From a bacterium (GTDB lineage Bacteria > Myxococcota_A > Bradymonadia > Bradymonadales > Bradymonadaceae), in contig JAUIBR010000043.1 in NCBI GenBank assembly GCA_030427705.1, positions 1 to 58,513 of the forward strand: DNA of 58,513 nt, given 5' to 3'. The position numbers and the translations under genes were made by a program. The notes under the pieces are model-generated. The model was not told the origin of the DNA, made no database searches, and saw only the letters and a list, made by a program, of their open reading frames with translations. This document shows positions 15,928 through 26,884 of the stretch, piece after piece (the first letter of the stretch is position 1; every line of letters starts with the position of its first letter).

Positions 15928-16871
15928 GCACCCCACTTCGCGTGGTGTACATGGGCACGCCGGATTTCGCGGTGCCTGCGCTCCAAGCACTCATCGACAG
16001 TCCACACGACGTTGTTGGCGTCGTCACCCAACCTGACCGAAAGAGCGGGCGCGGAAAGAAGGTCCAGCCTACACCGGTGAAGGCTTGTGCGCTGGCGGCA
16101 GGCATCGACGTTTACCAACCGCCAAAGCTGCGAAACAACGACGAGGCCTTTGAGCGCATTAGCGCTTGGGAGCCCGATGTTTGTGTTGTGGCGGCCTATG
16201 GGCAAATTCTCCCGCAGCGGTTCTTGGACATCCCACGGCTACACTGCGTGAATATTCACGCAAGCCTTCTGCCGAAGTACCGCGGCGCCTCGCCGATCAA
16301 CGCGGCGATTGTGCACGGCGAAGAGGAATCGGGCGTGACAACGATGATTATGGAGGCAGGCTTGGACACCGGTCCGATGCTGCTCAAAGAAAGCGTTCCC
16401 ATCGGTCGTCTCGAAACCGCACAGGAGCTACATGATCGGTTGTCGGAGCTCGGTGCGAAGATGATTGTTCCAACGATCGAGGGGCTTGACGCAGGTACGA
16501 TCGAACCTGAACCGCAAAGTGACGAAGGAAGCACCTATGCGCCGCTGATGTCCAAAGCTGATGGGCAGATCGATTGGGCGAAGACGGCAACGCAGGTCGC
16601 CAACCAGATGCGCGGCCTGAATCCTTGGCCAGGCGCCTATTCGGACCTCGTCGAAACGGATCAACGCATCAAATTTCATCTGGCCGAACCGATTGAAGGC
16701 CACGGCCAACCAGGCGAAGTGCTTGTCGCGGCAAAGGACAACCTCACCATCGCTTGCGGCGAAGGGGCTGTGAAGGTCCTCAAGATACAACCTCCCGGCA
16801 GCCGCGCGATGGCAGCCCAAGATTTCCTAAACGGCTTTGACCTCGCGGTTGGGTCGCACTTCGGAGGCTAG
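15924..16871 (+). CDS. fmt: Methionyl-tRNA formyltransferase
   Basis: 315 residues. Formylates initiator Met-tRNA with 10-formyl-THF. The N-terminal half has the formyltransferase fold with VVYMGTPDFAVPAL, the LPKYRGASPINAAIVHGEEESG segment, and its catalytic Asn and His. The C-terminal tRNA-binding barrel follows (IDWAKTATQVANQMRGLNPWPGAY, then KVLKIQPPGSRAM). The length is usual for the family. It is translationally coupled to def, and rsmB starts 2 bp after its stop. Confidence 0.97.
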   Translation: MSTPLRVVYMGTPDFAVPALQALIDSPHDVVGVVTQPDRKSGRGKKVQPTPVKACALAAGIDVYQPPKLRNNDEAFERISAWEPDVCVVAAYGQILPQRFLDIPRLHCVNIHASLLPKYRGASPINAAIVHGEEESGVTTMIMEAGLDTGPMLLKESVPIGRLETAQELHDRLSELGAKMIVPTIEGLDAGTIEPEPQSDEGSTYAPLMSKADGQIDWAKTATQVANQMRGLNPWPGAYSDLVETDQRIKFHLAEPIEGHGQPGEVLVAAKDNLTIACGEGAVKVLKIQPPGSRAMAAQDFLNGFDLAVGSHFGG

Positions 16872-16873
16872 GC

Positions 16874-18148
16874 ATGCCTCGAAAGACTGCACTAAAGGCC
16901 CTCACCCAGATCGAAGAGGGTGGTTACAGCCATATCGTCCTCAACGCCGAGTTAAATGCCTCGTCGTTAGACGCTCGCGACCGCGGTCTCACCACGGAGC
17001 TTGTCTACGGCGTGCTCACCTGGCGCCGTGCCCTGGATAATCTGCTTGAGAGTCTGTTGGACAAAGGTCTGACAAAGACGCCACCCGTTATTCGAGACAT
17101 CTTGCGACTGGGTGCATATCAAATCGTCTTTTTGGACAGGATTCCGGCATCCGCCGCAGTCAACACGAGCGTTGAGCTCGCGAATGCGAAACTGCCGAAG
17201 CTCAAAGGTTTGGTGAATTCCGTCCTAAGGCGGCTGTCCGAGATGGACGAATACGTGTGGTGGTCCGAGGACGACCGGGCGTCCAAGCCTGTACGTTATC
17301 TGGGCGACCGATATTCGCTACCGAACTGGTTAGCGAACCTCGCACTCCAGAAGTATGGCGGTGTCGACCGCGCCGCGCCTCATCTTGAGGCATATTCAGA
17401 ACGGCCTTCGCTGCATGTCCGGTTGAACCAGGAAACTGCCGTTCCCGAAGCATGGACCGCCCTTCCCGTCCCGGACGCATTCATCACCCCGTCGATGGAC
17501 GAAACCTTGGACGAAGGTCTGCGCGATGGTCTTTGGTCGATCCAAGACCTCGGCGCACAGTTGATTTGTTGGTTTGCGGGATTTGACGGCCCGTCCCTGG
17601 ACGCCTGCGCTGGATTGGGCGGAAAGTCGCTGTTTTTCGCCCGGCAGCACACCGTAACGGCGGTTGAGCCCGCTGAATCCAAGATCAACTTGCTTCGACT
17701 AAATGCAGACCGAGCCGGGCTCTCACATCGGATACACATCCAGCAAAGTCGGCTGCAAGACGCCCCTGAGACGACCTTTGAGAACGTTCTATTGGACGCG
17801 CCGTGCACGGCCCTTGGCGTGATTCGACGTCACCCAGAGACGCGTTGGACGCGAAAGAAATCGGACGTCAAAGCGTTGGTCGACGTCCAGCATGAGCTGC
17901 TGGAAGAGGCCTTCAAACGCACCGCGGTTGGCGGAACGCTAGTCTACGCGGTGTGCACGTTTAGCCCGCAGGAGACCCACGAACAGGTCGCGAACTTCCT
18001 GCGGGACTTTGATGTGGAGGAACTGCGCGCCCCAGACGCGCCATTTGACTGGGCGCCATATCTGGATAAGAAAGGGCGCCTCGCCCTGAATCCCAAAGAT
18101 CATGGGACGGATGGATTCTACGCTGCCAGATTCAAGAGACTGTCATGA
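16874..18148 (+). CDS. rsmB: 16S rRNA (cytosine-967-C5)-methyltransferase
   Basis: 424 residues. The N-terminal NusB-like RNA-binding domain (RDRGLTTELVYGVLTWRRALD, LRLGAYQIVFLDRIPASAAV) leads into a Rossmann SAM methyltransferase. The SAM site is LDACAGLGGKSLFFA, motif IV with its Cys is LLDAPCTALG, and the second catalytic Cys lies in VYAVCTFSPQE. Usual substrate: C967 of 16S rRNA. The def-fmt-rsmB-rpe order is widely conserved. Its stop overlaps the rpe start by 4 bp. Confidence 0.93.
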   Translation: MPRKTALKALTQIEEGGYSHIVLNAELNASSLDARDRGLTTELVYGVLTWRRALDNLLESLLDKGLTKTPPVIRDILRLGAYQIVFLDRIPASAAVNTSVELANAKLPKLKGLVNSVLRRLSEMDEYVWWSEDDRASKPVRYLGDRYSLPNWLANLALQKYGGVDRAAPHLEAYSERPSLHVRLNQETAVPEAWTALPVPDAFITPSMDETLDEGLRDGLWSIQDLGAQLICWFAGFDGPSLDACAGLGGKSLFFARQHTVTAVEPAESKINLLRLNADRAGLSHRIHIQQSRLQDAPETTFENVLLDAPCTALGVIRRHPETRWTRKKSDVKALVDVQHELLEEAFKRTAVGGTLVYAVCTFSPQETHEQVANFLRDFDVEELRAPDAPFDWAPYLDKKGRLALNPKDHGTDGFYAARFKRLS

Positions 18149-18810
18149 AAACGCTGATTGCCCCGTCGATTTTGTCTGCCGACTTCACGCGTCTTAACGA
18201 CGAGTGCACCGCTGTTCTAAACGCCGGTGCAGATTGGTTGCATGTTGATGTCATGGACGGTCACTTCGTGCCTAACATCACCATCGGATTACCAGTGGTG
18301 AAGTCCCTACGGGCCGCGTTCCCACAAGCGTTTCTGGACGTCCACATCATGATTTCGGACCCAGATTTCTACGCCGCTAAATTCGTGGAAGCCGGCGCAG
18401 ACCTTGTGTCCTTTCATCCAGAAGCGACGCCGCACACGCACAAAGTCATCCAGAGCATTCACGAGGCAGGCGGCAAGGCGAGCCTCGCGATCAACCCTTC
18501 CACGCCTTTGGATTGCATTGACTACGTCGTCGAAGACCTCGACATGATCCTGTTGATGAGTGTTAATCCTGGCTTCGGTGGTCAGTCGTTCATCCCATCC
18601 ACATTGCGCAAACTACGAGACCTGCGTGAACGACTAAGCAAGCTTGGACGCCCTGACCTAGACGTACAAGTCGACGGTGGAATCAGCCCGTCCAATATTC
18701 GTGAAGTGCAAGACGCTGGTGCGAATGTGTTCGTGGCAGGCAGCGCAATCTTCAAAAGCGAAGATTACGCCACCACCATCGAGCAGATGCGAGCGCAACT
18801 GAGCGCTTAG
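18145..18810 (+). CDS. rpe: Ribulose-phosphate 3-epimerase
   Basis: 221 residues. Interconverts ribulose-5-phosphate and xylulose-5-phosphate in the pentose phosphate pathway. The family motifs are clear: APSILSADFTRL, WLHVDVMDGHFVPNITIG, LDVHIMI, LMSVNPGFGGQSFIP and VQVDGGISPSNI, followed by VFVAGSAIF. It is the last gene of the plus-strand translation cluster, and its stop codon overlaps the stop of the convergent DUF1552 gene (TTAG, 18807-18810). Confidence 0.97.
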   Translation: MKTLIAPSILSADFTRLNDECTAVLNAGADWLHVDVMDGHFVPNITIGLPVVKSLRAAFPQAFLDVHIMISDPDFYAAKFVEAGADLVSFHPEATPHTHKVIQSIHEAGGKASLAINPSTPLDCIDYVVEDLDMILLMSVNPGFGGQSFIPSTLRKLRDLRERLSKLGRPDLDVQVDGGISPSNIREVQDAGANVFVAGSAIFKSEDYATTIEQMRAQLSA

Positions 18811-20267
18811 CCAAACAGCTCCGGAATGTTTCCGGTAACCTCGCCCAACGTATCCGTCTCAACACCCACAGCTTGCATCGCCGAGATGATGCCGTTGACG
18901 GGGTGCGCGCCGTTGGTCGCGATATGCTGACCGGACGCTAGTCCACCGGCGCGTCCAGCGATCAACATGGCCATACGTTCGGTCGAGTGGGTGCTGTTGT
19001 CAGCCATCCCACCGGGGTCGTATCCATGCCCGCCTTCGTTCACATAGAGAATGGCGGAGTTGTCTAGCATCGAGCTTCCGTTGACTTCCTGTGACTCTTT
19101 GAACTTGTTCACCAGGTAAGCCCAGTGGCCGATATGCCAACGAATTCCCTGACTCATGCCCTCGGTTCCGCGTGGGCTCGAGTGTCCGATCTCATGCAAG
19201 TCGTATGGGATTTGGATGAGCGGGTACATGTTCATATGCGACTGCGCCATCGTGTACTGCAGCGTCACTGAACGCGTCAGGTCGCAAGCCATCGCCATGT
19301 GAATCATGTCCGAGAAGAGGCGCGCACGCTCATCTTCGTTGGAGTAGCCGGTCGTCGTATCGAATCCATCACCGCCAGCAGACGGATTGTTGCCCCCGAT
19401 CGTCGGGTCGGCTCCTGGATCGTCAGGAAGGTAACAAAGCTCGGTTTCCATCGGTGAAATCGCGTTCACCTGCCGTTCCAACTCCTGAATCGCCTCGAAG
19501 TGCGCCTCAAGCCGGATTCGGTCAGCTGCGCTCAGCTGCGGCAGCAACCGTTGGTAGCTGCCTCGGACTAGGTCCAAGACGCTCTTTCTGCTGCGAAGCA
19601 AGAAGTCACGACGCTGCGCATCAACCGGGTTAGGCGGGGTGAAACCCGAGAAAAGCGTCATGAACGCCTGCCGTGGCGAAACAGTTGCTTCGATGGCATC
19701 GCCGTCGCCTCGGTACGAGATGAGATCACGGCCATAGGGGGCGCTTTGATCCAAGTACCACGAGGCTTGAACGCGATAGACCAACGAATTGAACGTCGTG
19801 TCTCCCCCGATGGTCTGCGCCACGACTTGGTCTGACGTGATGCCGCGGACGGGACGACCGCCCGTGATCGATCGAACGCCAGACAACAACGGGCTCAGTG
19901 AAGCGATGTGGAAGTCGTCATGGCGTCCCCCCGCTGGCTCGCTGCCACCAAACGCTGAGGGGATTTCTAGGCCTGACAAGACCGACACGTCATCGACGAG
20001 TCCGAGTTCACCGATGGGTTCGATCGCAAGCGGAGTATCGTAGTTGCGGCCCACGGTCTGAGGCACAAACATATTGTGAACGTCGTCACGGTCTGCGCCC
20101 AATGAGTGGCCGCCAAAGCAGACGACATAACGCTTCGGAATGGGCTCACCATCCTGCGCAAACGCCTCGCCGTGGTCGTCTAGCATCGTCTCCAGGAGAG
20201 GGACCCCAATCATCGTTCCGCCTACTCCTGTTAGGAATACGCGACGGCTTAACTTCTTTGCGCTCAT
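18807..20267 (-). CDS. DUF1552 family exported protein
   Basis: 486 residues. MSAKKLSRRVFLTGVGG is a twin-arginine signal. The body matches DUF1552 by its conserved layout: KRYVVCFGGHSLG near the start, a VSVLSGLEIP strand, GGRHDDFHIASLSPLLSG, RKSVLDLVRGSYQRLLPQLS and FSDMIHMAMACDLTRSVTLQ, then HEIGHSS. It starts within the stop of the upstream lipoprotein gene (4-bp overlap), so the two are made together. DUF1552 and DUF1501 proteins are distant relatives, so this is a second copy of the system at 3424-7010. The biochemical role is unknown. Confidence 0.88.
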   Translation of the reverse strand: MSAKKLSRRVFLTGVGGTMIGVPLLETMLDDHGEAFAQDGEPIPKRYVVCFGGHSLGADRDDVHNMFVPQTVGRNYDTPLAIEPIGELGLVDDVSVLSGLEIPSAFGGSEPAGGRHDDFHIASLSPLLSGVRSITGGRPVRGITSDQVVAQTIGGDTTFNSLVYRVQASWYLDQSAPYGRDLISYRGDGDAIEATVSPRQAFMTLFSGFTPPNPVDAQRRDFLLRSRKSVLDLVRGSYQRLLPQLSAADRIRLEAHFEAIQELERQVNAISPMETELCYLPDDPGADPTIGGNNPSAGGDGFDTTTGYSNEDERARLFSDMIHMAMACDLTRSVTLQYTMAQSHMNMYPLIQIPYDLHEIGHSSPRGTEGMSQGIRWHIGHWAYLVNKFKESQEVNGSSMLDNSAILYVNEGGHGYDPGGMADNSTHSTERMAMLIAGRAGGLASGQHIATNGAHPVNGIISAMQAVGVETDTLGEVTGNIPELFG

Positions 20268-21910
20268 TGGGTCACCTCTACTTGTCGATATGCGAACGCC
20301 TCTTGCGAAACGACGTCGAGAAGCAATTGGTCAAACTTGTATTCGGAGGCCGCAAACTGCTCGCTCAATTCGGCAAGCGACTCGCGGTCGTCAAAGGTCG
20401 TGTCTCGCCCGTGGGCAAATCGATAGACCTGGCGGACGATGCAGGGTTGAAGCGCTCCGGTTTGCACCAAGCCCTCACCAAGCTGCTTCGGTCCGTTGAA
20501 ATCGCCGACGCCAGGAATCGTCCCGTTTCCATCGATGACACATTCGGGTTCGCCAACGTCGGTCGTCCGGAACTGGCCGTTCTGGTCATACTGCTCCAGG
20601 CCAAATCCGACGGGATCGATCTGTCCGTGACACGCGCCACATCCTGGGGCCTCCAAGATCGTAGCATACCGATCCTTCTTGCAGTTCGAGTCCTCGCTCG
20701 TGGGAGGCTCGTCCACGTTGACGTTTAGATCTGGCGGCGGCAAATCGACGACCTGACACAAGATCCGCTCACGAATCAGTTTACCGCGCTGCGTCGGGCT
20801 TGTGTCTCCGAACTTACTTGCGACGGACAGGAACGTACCGTGCGAGAAAATGCCGCCACGACCTGAATCAGCGTAGTCAACCCAGGCACCTGCGGGGTCG
20901 GCTGGCTGCGGAAGCCCATAGTGTGTGGCGAGCTCAGCGTTAATGAAGGTCTCGTTGAACGAGAACAGCTCCATATAATTGCGCTTCTCCTCGAACACCA
21001 CGCGACGAACCAAGGCATTGGATTCCTCAAGCATCGCTGCACTGATCGGCGTCTCCGAGTTCAAACGATGATATCCAAACCACATGGCATGGAAGCGCAA
21101 CATCCGCTCTTGCGCCCTCGAGTCTTGAAGCATCCTCTCTGCCTGGGCCCTAACCTGCTCAGCGGTCCCAAGCTCACCATCTTCAACAGCCTGACGGAGT
21201 GTATCGTCGGGCATTGAGCCCCAAAGGAAGAACGCCAACTTGTTGGCGACTTCATTTTGCGTCAGTCGATAGAGTTCGGGGCGTCCATCAACGGGAACGC
21301 CCTTTTCGATGTGATACACAAACCCAGGCTCTTGCAGCATCGTTTGGATCACCAGCGCTGCGGCGGTGTAGAAGTTGTTGTCTTCGACTCCAAACGCCAA
21401 GAGCGGCATGTATCGGTCAACATCTTCATCGGTCAACGACCGGCGTAGCGCCTTCGAACCGAACGAGCGCACAAACTCCCGGAAGCACGCCTCATCACCG
21501 GGTCCGGACGGCGTGCATCCAACGATCGCATCGCGTCGGGCTGGGTCTTCCATCGCCCGCAGTGCCGCCTCTGTCGCCAGCGTTTCTAGAGCGACGACCA
21601 ATGCACCGCTGGCTCGTTGGGTTTCGTAGTTATTGTCGAACGGATCGATCGCGTCCTCAGGCAACGTAATGGAACCCGACCGCGTCGTATCCTGCAGCAG
21701 ATCGCGAAGCACGTTGTCGTATTCTTCCCGACTCAGGCGACGAAGGCCGGTCTGACCCACACCCAACACATCGGGATTCACCTCAACATTGTTCTGCTGA
21801 TTATTATAGTTCTTCGCCGTACTTGGCGGGGTGCCCGAATTGGAAAGCTCGCCTTTACATCCGGCGAGCAGCCCCAGGCACACGAATAACACCGCGATTC
21901 TGCGCATCAT
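20264..21910 (-). CDS. DUF1587/1592/1588/1585-type lipoprotein
   Basis: 548 residues. The lipobox LGLLAGC (Cys18) marks an envelope lipoprotein. The domain order fits the family: DUF1587 (LRRLSREEYDNVLRDLL), DUF1595, DUF1592 (YRLTQNEVANKLAFFLWGSMPDD), DUF1588 (RGKLIRERILCQ to CGACHGQIDPVGFGLEQYD) and DUF1585 at the end. The single CGACH is a potential c-type heme site. It is the first gene of a two-gene operon with DUF1552. Members are widespread in Planctomycetota and Myxococcota, where roles in polymer breakdown or redox chemistry have been suggested but not proven. Confidence 0.9.
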   Translation of the reverse strand: MMRRIAVLFVCLGLLAGCKGELSNSGTPPSTAKNYNNQQNNVEVNPDVLGVGQTGLRRLSREEYDNVLRDLLQDTTRSGSITLPEDAIDPFDNNYETQRASGALVVALETLATEAALRAMEDPARRDAIVGCTPSGPGDEACFREFVRSFGSKALRRSLTDEDVDRYMPLLAFGVEDNNFYTAAALVIQTMLQEPGFVYHIEKGVPVDGRPELYRLTQNEVANKLAFFLWGSMPDDTLRQAVEDGELGTAEQVRAQAERMLQDSRAQERMLRFHAMWFGYHRLNSETPISAAMLEESNALVRRVVFEEKRNYMELFSFNETFINAELATHYGLPQPADPAGAWVDYADSGRGGIFSHGTFLSVASKFGDTSPTQRGKLIRERILCQVVDLPPPDLNVNVDEPPTSEDSNCKKDRYATILEAPGCGACHGQIDPVGFGLEQYDQNGQFRTTDVGEPECVIDGNGTIPGVGDFNGPKQLGEGLVQTGALQPCIVRQVYRFAHGRDTTFDDRESLAELSEQFAASEYKFDQLLLDVVSQEAFAYRQVEVTQ

Positions 21911-21993
21911 GATCTCAAACTATTGGATTGATTACAGATTACTGTGACTTTCATCAGATCACAAACACACATCGAAGCCGCAGATCTGGTGCA

Positions 21994-22042
21994 TCGACGA
22001 AGCTATTCTGAGGCGCTATAAAGTTGGGCAACTAAACCCAAC
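21994..22042 (+). promoter_or_regulatory. Predicted promoter and small hairpin before the MoxR operon
   Basis: TCGACG (21994-21999), a 17-bp spacer and TATAAA (22017-22022) form a plausible sigma-70 promoter. An inverted repeat, GTTGGG and CCCAAC (22023-22028 and 22037-22042), lies between the -10 box and the AGGAAG ribosome-binding site. It could be an operator or a 5'-end hairpin that limits access to the start. Confidence 0.35.
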
Positions 22043-22053
22043 AGGAAGACCTC

Positions 22054-23163
22054 GTGGATATCGCGCATCTACAAAGACCATCGGCGGAAATGCTTCACGC
22101 CGAGGAACTCGCCAAATTGCAGAGCATGGACGCCGACAAGCCCAAGCCAGACGGCTGGGCGCTGAGCCCCCAGGCAGTCGTCTCGTTTGTGCTTGGTAAT
22201 GGAGAGCTTGGCATCAAACCTAAGTTTGTTGGCTCTCGACGTTTTGTTGAACGTTGCATTGTGGCGCTAGCGACCAGCCGCGGCTTAATGCTCATCGGCG
22301 AGCCGGGCACCGCGAAGAGCTACCTTAGCGAGCTTTTGGCAGCGGCCGTCAGTGGCGACTCAACCCTTACGATTCAGGGCAGCGCGGGCACCACCGAGGA
22401 CGATATCAAGTACTCGTGGAACTACGCGCTCTTGATGTCGGAAGGTCCAACGATCGAAAGCCTCGTGCCCGCCCCAATCTATCGAGGCATGCATGAAGGA
22501 AAGATCGTGCGCTTCGAGGAGATCACACGTTGCCCGCTTGAGATCCAGGACACGCTGCTGTCGATGATGAGCGACCGTGTGATGCTCGTCCCCGAATTCG
22601 AAGGGGAAGCACGGACCTTGTATGCCCGATCGGGTTTCAACGTCATCGCAACCGCGAACACGCGTGACCGCGGCGTGAACGAGATGAGCGCCGCGCTCAA
22701 ACGACGCTTCAACTTTGAAACGGTCCACCCAATTGGTTCGATCAAGACCGAGAAGGAGCTTGTGACGCGGGAGACCAACGAACTGTTGGAGCGCGCCAAT
22801 ATCCCGCTGCGATTGGAAGACGACCTTACAGATGTCTTGGTCACCACCTTCCATGAATTGCGACGTGGGCAGACGCTCGGCGGCAAGTCACTCGAACAGG
22901 TCTCGACCGTGATGTCGACGGCTGAAGCCGTCTCGGTGGCGTATGCCTCGGCGATGCACGCCCACTACTTTGGTGAAGAGAAGGTCGGCGCCGATCACAT
23001 CGTGGAGAACCTGGTGGGTTCGGCACTGAAAGAGAATCCAGACGACCTCAAACGGCTGCGCCATTACTTCAATCATATCGCACGCGGCCGCTCGAGAGGT
23101 GCATGGACAGAGTTCTTCGAAGCAGGACAAAAGGTAGATGAACTCCGCGATTCCGACGATTGA
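22054..23163 (+). CDS. MoxR-like AAA+ ATPase
   Basis: 369 residues, GTG start with a strong AGGAAG Shine-Dalgarno. It has the MoxR/RavA-type AAA+ core: Walker [17 protein letters not shown], Walker [11 protein letters not shown] (Glu-Glu instead of the usual Asp-Glu), sensor 1 [17 protein letters not shown] and the arginine finger region ALKRRFNFE. MoxR ATPases typically remodel or load metal onto partner proteins together with VWA-domain proteins; here the next gene carries the VWA domain. The 3' end overlaps that gene by 26 bp, which implies coupled expression. Confidence 0.92.
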   Translation: MDIAHLQRPSAEMLHAEELAKLQSMDADKPKPDGWALSPQAVVSFVLGNGELGIKPKFVGSRRFVERCIVALATSRGLMLIGEPGTAKSYLSELLAAAVSGDSTLTIQGSAGTTEDDIKYSWNYALLMSEGPTIESLVPAPIYRGMHEGKIVRFEEITRCPLEIQDTLLSMMSDRVMLVPEFEGEARTLYARSGFNVIATANTRDRGVNEMSAALKRRFNFETVHPIGSIKTEKELVTRETNELLERANIPLRLEDDLTDVLVTTFHELRRGQTLGGKSLEQVSTVMSTAEAVSVAYASAMHAHYFGEEKVGADHIVENLVGSALKENPDDLKRLRHYFNHIARGRSRGAWTEFFEAGQKVDELRDSDD

Positions 23164-26100
23164 TGGTCACGACGGGATCTACTTTTTTCCCGTCCGCCAT
23201 TACAGTCCGACATCGGCCCGTCTCTTTGTTGAGATGGCCAATGAGATCGATCCCGTCGCGGTTCTGATCGAAGGTCCGTTTGATTACAACGAATCGATCG
23301 AACAGCTGTTTCTTGGGCATCGATTTCCCATCGCGATCTATTCATACGTCCGATACTCAGACGACTCGCGCCAATACGCATTCTATCCGTTTTGTGAGTA
23401 CTCGCCGGAGTGGCAGGCAGCCAAGTGGGCGAACGATCACAAACGAACGCTCGAATTCATCGACCTCTCGTGGGGTCGCATGTACCACGAGACGGAACGT
23501 GCACACCGCTACTCCGACGCCAATTTTCAGGGCAATCCGTATATCGAGAAGCTCTGCGACAAGATGCAGGTCGATCAATTCGACGAACTCTGGGACCTGT
23601 TTTTTGAACTTGATGCCGACCTGAACTGGCGGTCCTACCTGGAGCGCTGCCACCACTTCTGCCACCACATGCGCGTGTTTGGTGGAAAAGAAACGCAGGA
23701 AAACCGGGAGCGCGAAGACTTCATGACGGAGTGCATCCAGTGTGTTCGCCGGACGCACGACGGACCGATCCTTGTGTTGACCGGTGGGTACCACAGCAGC
23801 GGTTTGCTTGCGCGACTCCGTGGTGAAGAGCTGGAATATCTGGAACTCGAAAATCCGCTGAAGATCAACTTCCCGGAAGACCTGAAGGTCGGCGGACTAG
23901 ATGAGGAAGAAGGCGAGTCAGAGCCGCTTCAACCTCCCTCCATCGTCGAGAATGGCATTACGTTGACACCGTTCACCTACGAACGAATCGACACGATGTC
24001 AGGCTACGCCAGCGGTGTGCGTGGCCCCGCGTTCTATGAATACGTTTGGAATGCGCGTAACGCGAACCAGCCATTGGATTGCCAGGCATTCCTCTACGAT
24101 ATCGTTGGTCGGCTGCGCAAAGCCGGTCAGGTCGCTAGCACCGCAGACGTCATTGCCATCGAGTCAACTGCGCGCGCGCTGGCGGCATTGCGTGGACGCT
24201 CCGAGATTTGGCGCTTCGACCTTTTGGACGCCATCTCGACCGCGCTCGTCAAAGAAGCTCAGGATGATGAGTACATGCATCCGATGCTGATGGAGGCGCG
24301 GATGGCGTTCCGTGGTAACAACCGCGGTTCAATCGCTGAGGGCGCGTCATTGCCGCCTCTGGTTCAGTCGACCTACGACATTTTGGACAAGTATGACCTG
24401 ATGCCAGGAGACCAGACGCGCATGGTCAAACTCAACCTGGAAAAGGAAGAGGATCGCGAACGCTCACGCGTGCTTCATCAGGCAGTGAATCTAAAGATTG
24501 ATGGCTTCAAGTACGAGCACGGCACGGACTTCATGCTGCGCGAGGACCTCGCTGAACTGGAAGAAGTCTGGGCCATTCGCTGGTCGCCAGAGTTCGAGGC
24601 ATCGTTGATCGAGAAAGCCATCTACGGGTCAGACCTCAAACAGGCTTCGGCAGCAATGCTTCTTGAAGACCTTCGCAAGGACGAGACGACGGCGGAGAGC
24701 GCCGGCAAGATTGCCATCAGTGCGACGCTTATGGGACTCGAAGTCCTCGCCGAAGACGTCTTCGAGGTCATCTCGCAGCTGATCGCAGAAGATGGAGATT
24801 TCTTCTCGGTGGCGGCAGCGCTTGGACATATCGCCTTCATCGACTCCTATCACGATGTGTTTGGCCGAAAGGCGACAGACCCTGTCGAACCGCTCCTGGA
24901 AGAAACCTACCGGCGCACGATCTGGCTGTTCGAGGCCCTGGGGAACATTGGCGACCAGATGAAACAGCTGGTCGAGTCGGTCCGTACGCTGCACATCACG
25001 TTTACGAAGAAGTATCGCAGCAACCCAGCGCACTATGCCGATTACACCGGGGTTTTCTCACGAATCGCGAACGACCGCGACCAAAGCCCCGTAACGCGTG
25101 GCTGCGCGACCGGCGGACTATTCTCGCTGGGCGAGGTCGACACGGAATCGGTTCTGAAGACGATCCAGAGCTTCTCGGACCCGGTTGAACTCGGAGACTT
25201 CCTGGTCGGCCTCTTCAGTCTCGCACGTGAAGCGGCGCAGCAAGATGCACGGCTGATGGAGCTCTTGGACAAACTCATCAAGCAGCTCGACGACAAGGCG
25301 TTTCTAGAGATGTTGCCTGGCCTTCGCCTGGCGTTCACATTTTTCACGCCCCTCGAGAAGCACCAGCTCATCGATATGCTGTTCCACAAAGCAGCTGATG
25401 ACGTCGGAATTCCTGACATCGACGAGCGTGCGCTCACGAAATCGCAACGCCTCGCCTTCCGCATGGCCGCGACTGCCAAGATGTTCGGCTTACGTGGCGG
25501 CGACGAGGTCGAGATTCCATCCGTGCCGAAACCCAACCACTCAGAGGCCGAAAACACCCAACCGCAGCCGAGTGAGTCGGGGCAAGATGCGACACATGGC
25601 GAACCAGGTGAAGCCGCAGAACCCGGTGAGGCCGGCGAATGCGAAGGCGATGGTTCCGCAACCGGCCAAGGACAAGGTCAGGGACAGGCAGGAATGGTTG
25701 CGGGAGGCGCCAACGCCGCGATGGGTGGCGGTTCCTCCGCGCCTACGCTCAATGCGGATGACCCTGCTGAGGCTCGAAAGATTCGGTGGCAACTCATCAT
25801 GGGTGTAGGCGCTGAAGGCGCGCTAGGCGGGCTTGCAGGCCAGGCGATGCAGATCAATCGATTGCTTGGGTTCCTGTATGACCGTGAGTATGGCGCCGGA
25901 AAGAACGTCCGGGGCGGCGATCGCAAGGGCGGTTTGGAAGAAAGCCAGATGGCGGTTCCCGAGTGGATCAACGGAATCCACGAGCTCTTCCCCAAACGTA
26001 CGATAGAACGCTTAGAGAAGGACGCAATCGATCGATACGACCTGGAGGAGATCGTAACACGACCCGACGTTCTGCGACGGGCTGAGCCAAACATGACGTT

Positions 26101-26884
26101 GCTCAAAGCCGTCTTGCGCACCAAACACCTAATGAACGCCGAAGTTCTCGAGTTGGCACGCGGCCTCGTCCGCAAGGTCGTCCAGGAATTGATGGAGCAG
26201 CTCGCCCAAGAGATCAACACGCCGTTCTCAGGCGCGCGCGACCGGCGGCGACGATCGAATCTTCGGGTTCACGCGAACTTCGACGCGCTTCAAACGATTC
26301 GGCGAAACCTGAAGAACTTCGATCCCGAGCGCGGCAAGCTCATCGTGCGCGACCCGTTCTTCTATTCACGCGTCAAACGACACGTTGAGAAGTGGCAGAT
26401 CTTGGTCGTCGTGGACCAGAGCGGCTCGATGGTCGACAGCGTGATCCACTCAGCGATCACGGCGTCGATCTTTAAGAGCATCAAGAGCATCCGTTCTCAC
26501 CTCATCGCGTTCGACACAAATATTGTGGACCTAAGCAACGAGGTCGACGACCCCGTCGAAACGCTGATGAAGGTTCAGCTAGGCGGGGGTACGGACATCG
26601 CCAACGCGCTGGAGTACGCCAATTCGTTGGTCGAAGTTCCCCGCAAGACGATCTGCGTTCTGATCACGGATTTCTACGAAGGTGGCCCGGTCGGACACTT
26701 GCTCGCTGTTACCAAGCAAATGGTCGAAAGCGGTGTAACGCTTCTGGGACTTGCGGCACTGGATTCCCAGGCAAACCCTATCTACGACAAGGTTACCGCC
26801 GGGAAGATGGCGCAGCTAGGCGCTGAAGTCGGCGCGATGACTCCGGGTGAATTGGCGGAATGGATCGCGGAGCGTGTCAAATGA
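23138..26884 (+). CDS. Giant DUF5682-VWA fusion protein, MoxR partner
   Basis: 1248 residues, cytoplasmic by appearance. The N-terminal part matches DUF5682 ([43 protein letters not shown]). A long helical middle follows. A Gln/Gly/Glu-rich flexible linker (about residues 797-875, with GQGQGQGQ) comes next. The C-terminal 160 residues are a von Willebrand A domain with an intact [23 protein letters not shown] and LITDFYEGG. In many bacteria DUF5682 and VWA are separate genes next to MoxR and SWIM genes; here they are one polypeptide. This suggests a tethered substrate-recognition and ATPase-adaptor unit. The catalytic role of DUF5682 is unknown. Confidence 0.85.
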   Translation: MNSAIPTIDGHDGIYFFPVRHYSPTSARLFVEMANEIDPVAVLIEGPFDYNESIEQLFLGHRFPIAIYSYVRYSDDSRQYAFYPFCEYSPEWQAAKWANDHKRTLEFIDLSWGRMYHETERAHRYSDANFQGNPYIEKLCDKMQVDQFDELWDLFFELDADLNWRSYLERCHHFCHHMRVFGGKETQENREREDFMTECIQCVRRTHDGPILVLTGGYHSSGLLARLRGEELEYLELENPLKINFPEDLKVGGLDEEEGESEPLQPPSIVENGITLTPFTYERIDTMSGYASGVRGPAFYEYVWNARNANQPLDCQAFLYDIVGRLRKAGQVASTADVIAIESTARALAALRGRSEIWRFDLLDAISTALVKEAQDDEYMHPMLMEARMAFRGNNRGSIAEGASLPPLVQSTYDILDKYDLMPGDQTRMVKLNLEKEEDRERSRVLHQAVNLKIDGFKYEHGTDFMLREDLAELEEVWAIRWSPEFEASLIEKAIYGSDLKQASAAMLLEDLRKDETTAESAGKIAISATLMGLEVLAEDVFEVISQLIAEDGDFFSVAAALGHIAFIDSYHDVFGRKATDPVEPLLEETYRRTIWLFEALGNIGDQMKQLVESVRTLHITFTKKYRSNPAHYADYTGVFSRIANDRDQSPVTRGCATGGLFSLGEVDTESVLKTIQSFSDPVELGDFLVGLFSLAREAAQQDARLMELLDKLIKQLDDKAFLEMLPGLRLAFTFFTPLEKHQLIDMLFHKAADDVGIPDIDERALTKSQRLAFRMAATAKMFGLRGGDEVEIPSVPKPNHSEAENTQPQPSESGQDATHGEPGEAAEPGEAGECEGDGSATGQGQGQGQAGMVAGGANAAMGGGSSAPTLNADDPAEARKIRWQLIMGVGAEGALGGLAGQAMQINRLLGFLYDREYGAGKNVRGGDRKGGLEESQMAVPEWINGIHELFPKRTIERLEKDAIDRYDLEEIVTRPDVLRRAEPNMTLLKAVLRTKHLMNAEVLELARGLVRKVVQELMEQLAQEINTPFSGARDRRRRSNLRVHANFDALQTIRRNLKNFDPERGKLIVRDPFFYSRVKRHVEKWQILVVVDQSGSMVDSVIHSAITASIFKSIKSIRSHLIAFDTNIVDLSNEVDDPVETLMKVQLGGGTDIANALEYANSLVEVPRKTICVLITDFYEGGPVGHLLAVTKQMVESGVTLLGLAALDSQANPIYDKVTAGKMAQLGAEVGAMTPGELAEWIAERVK

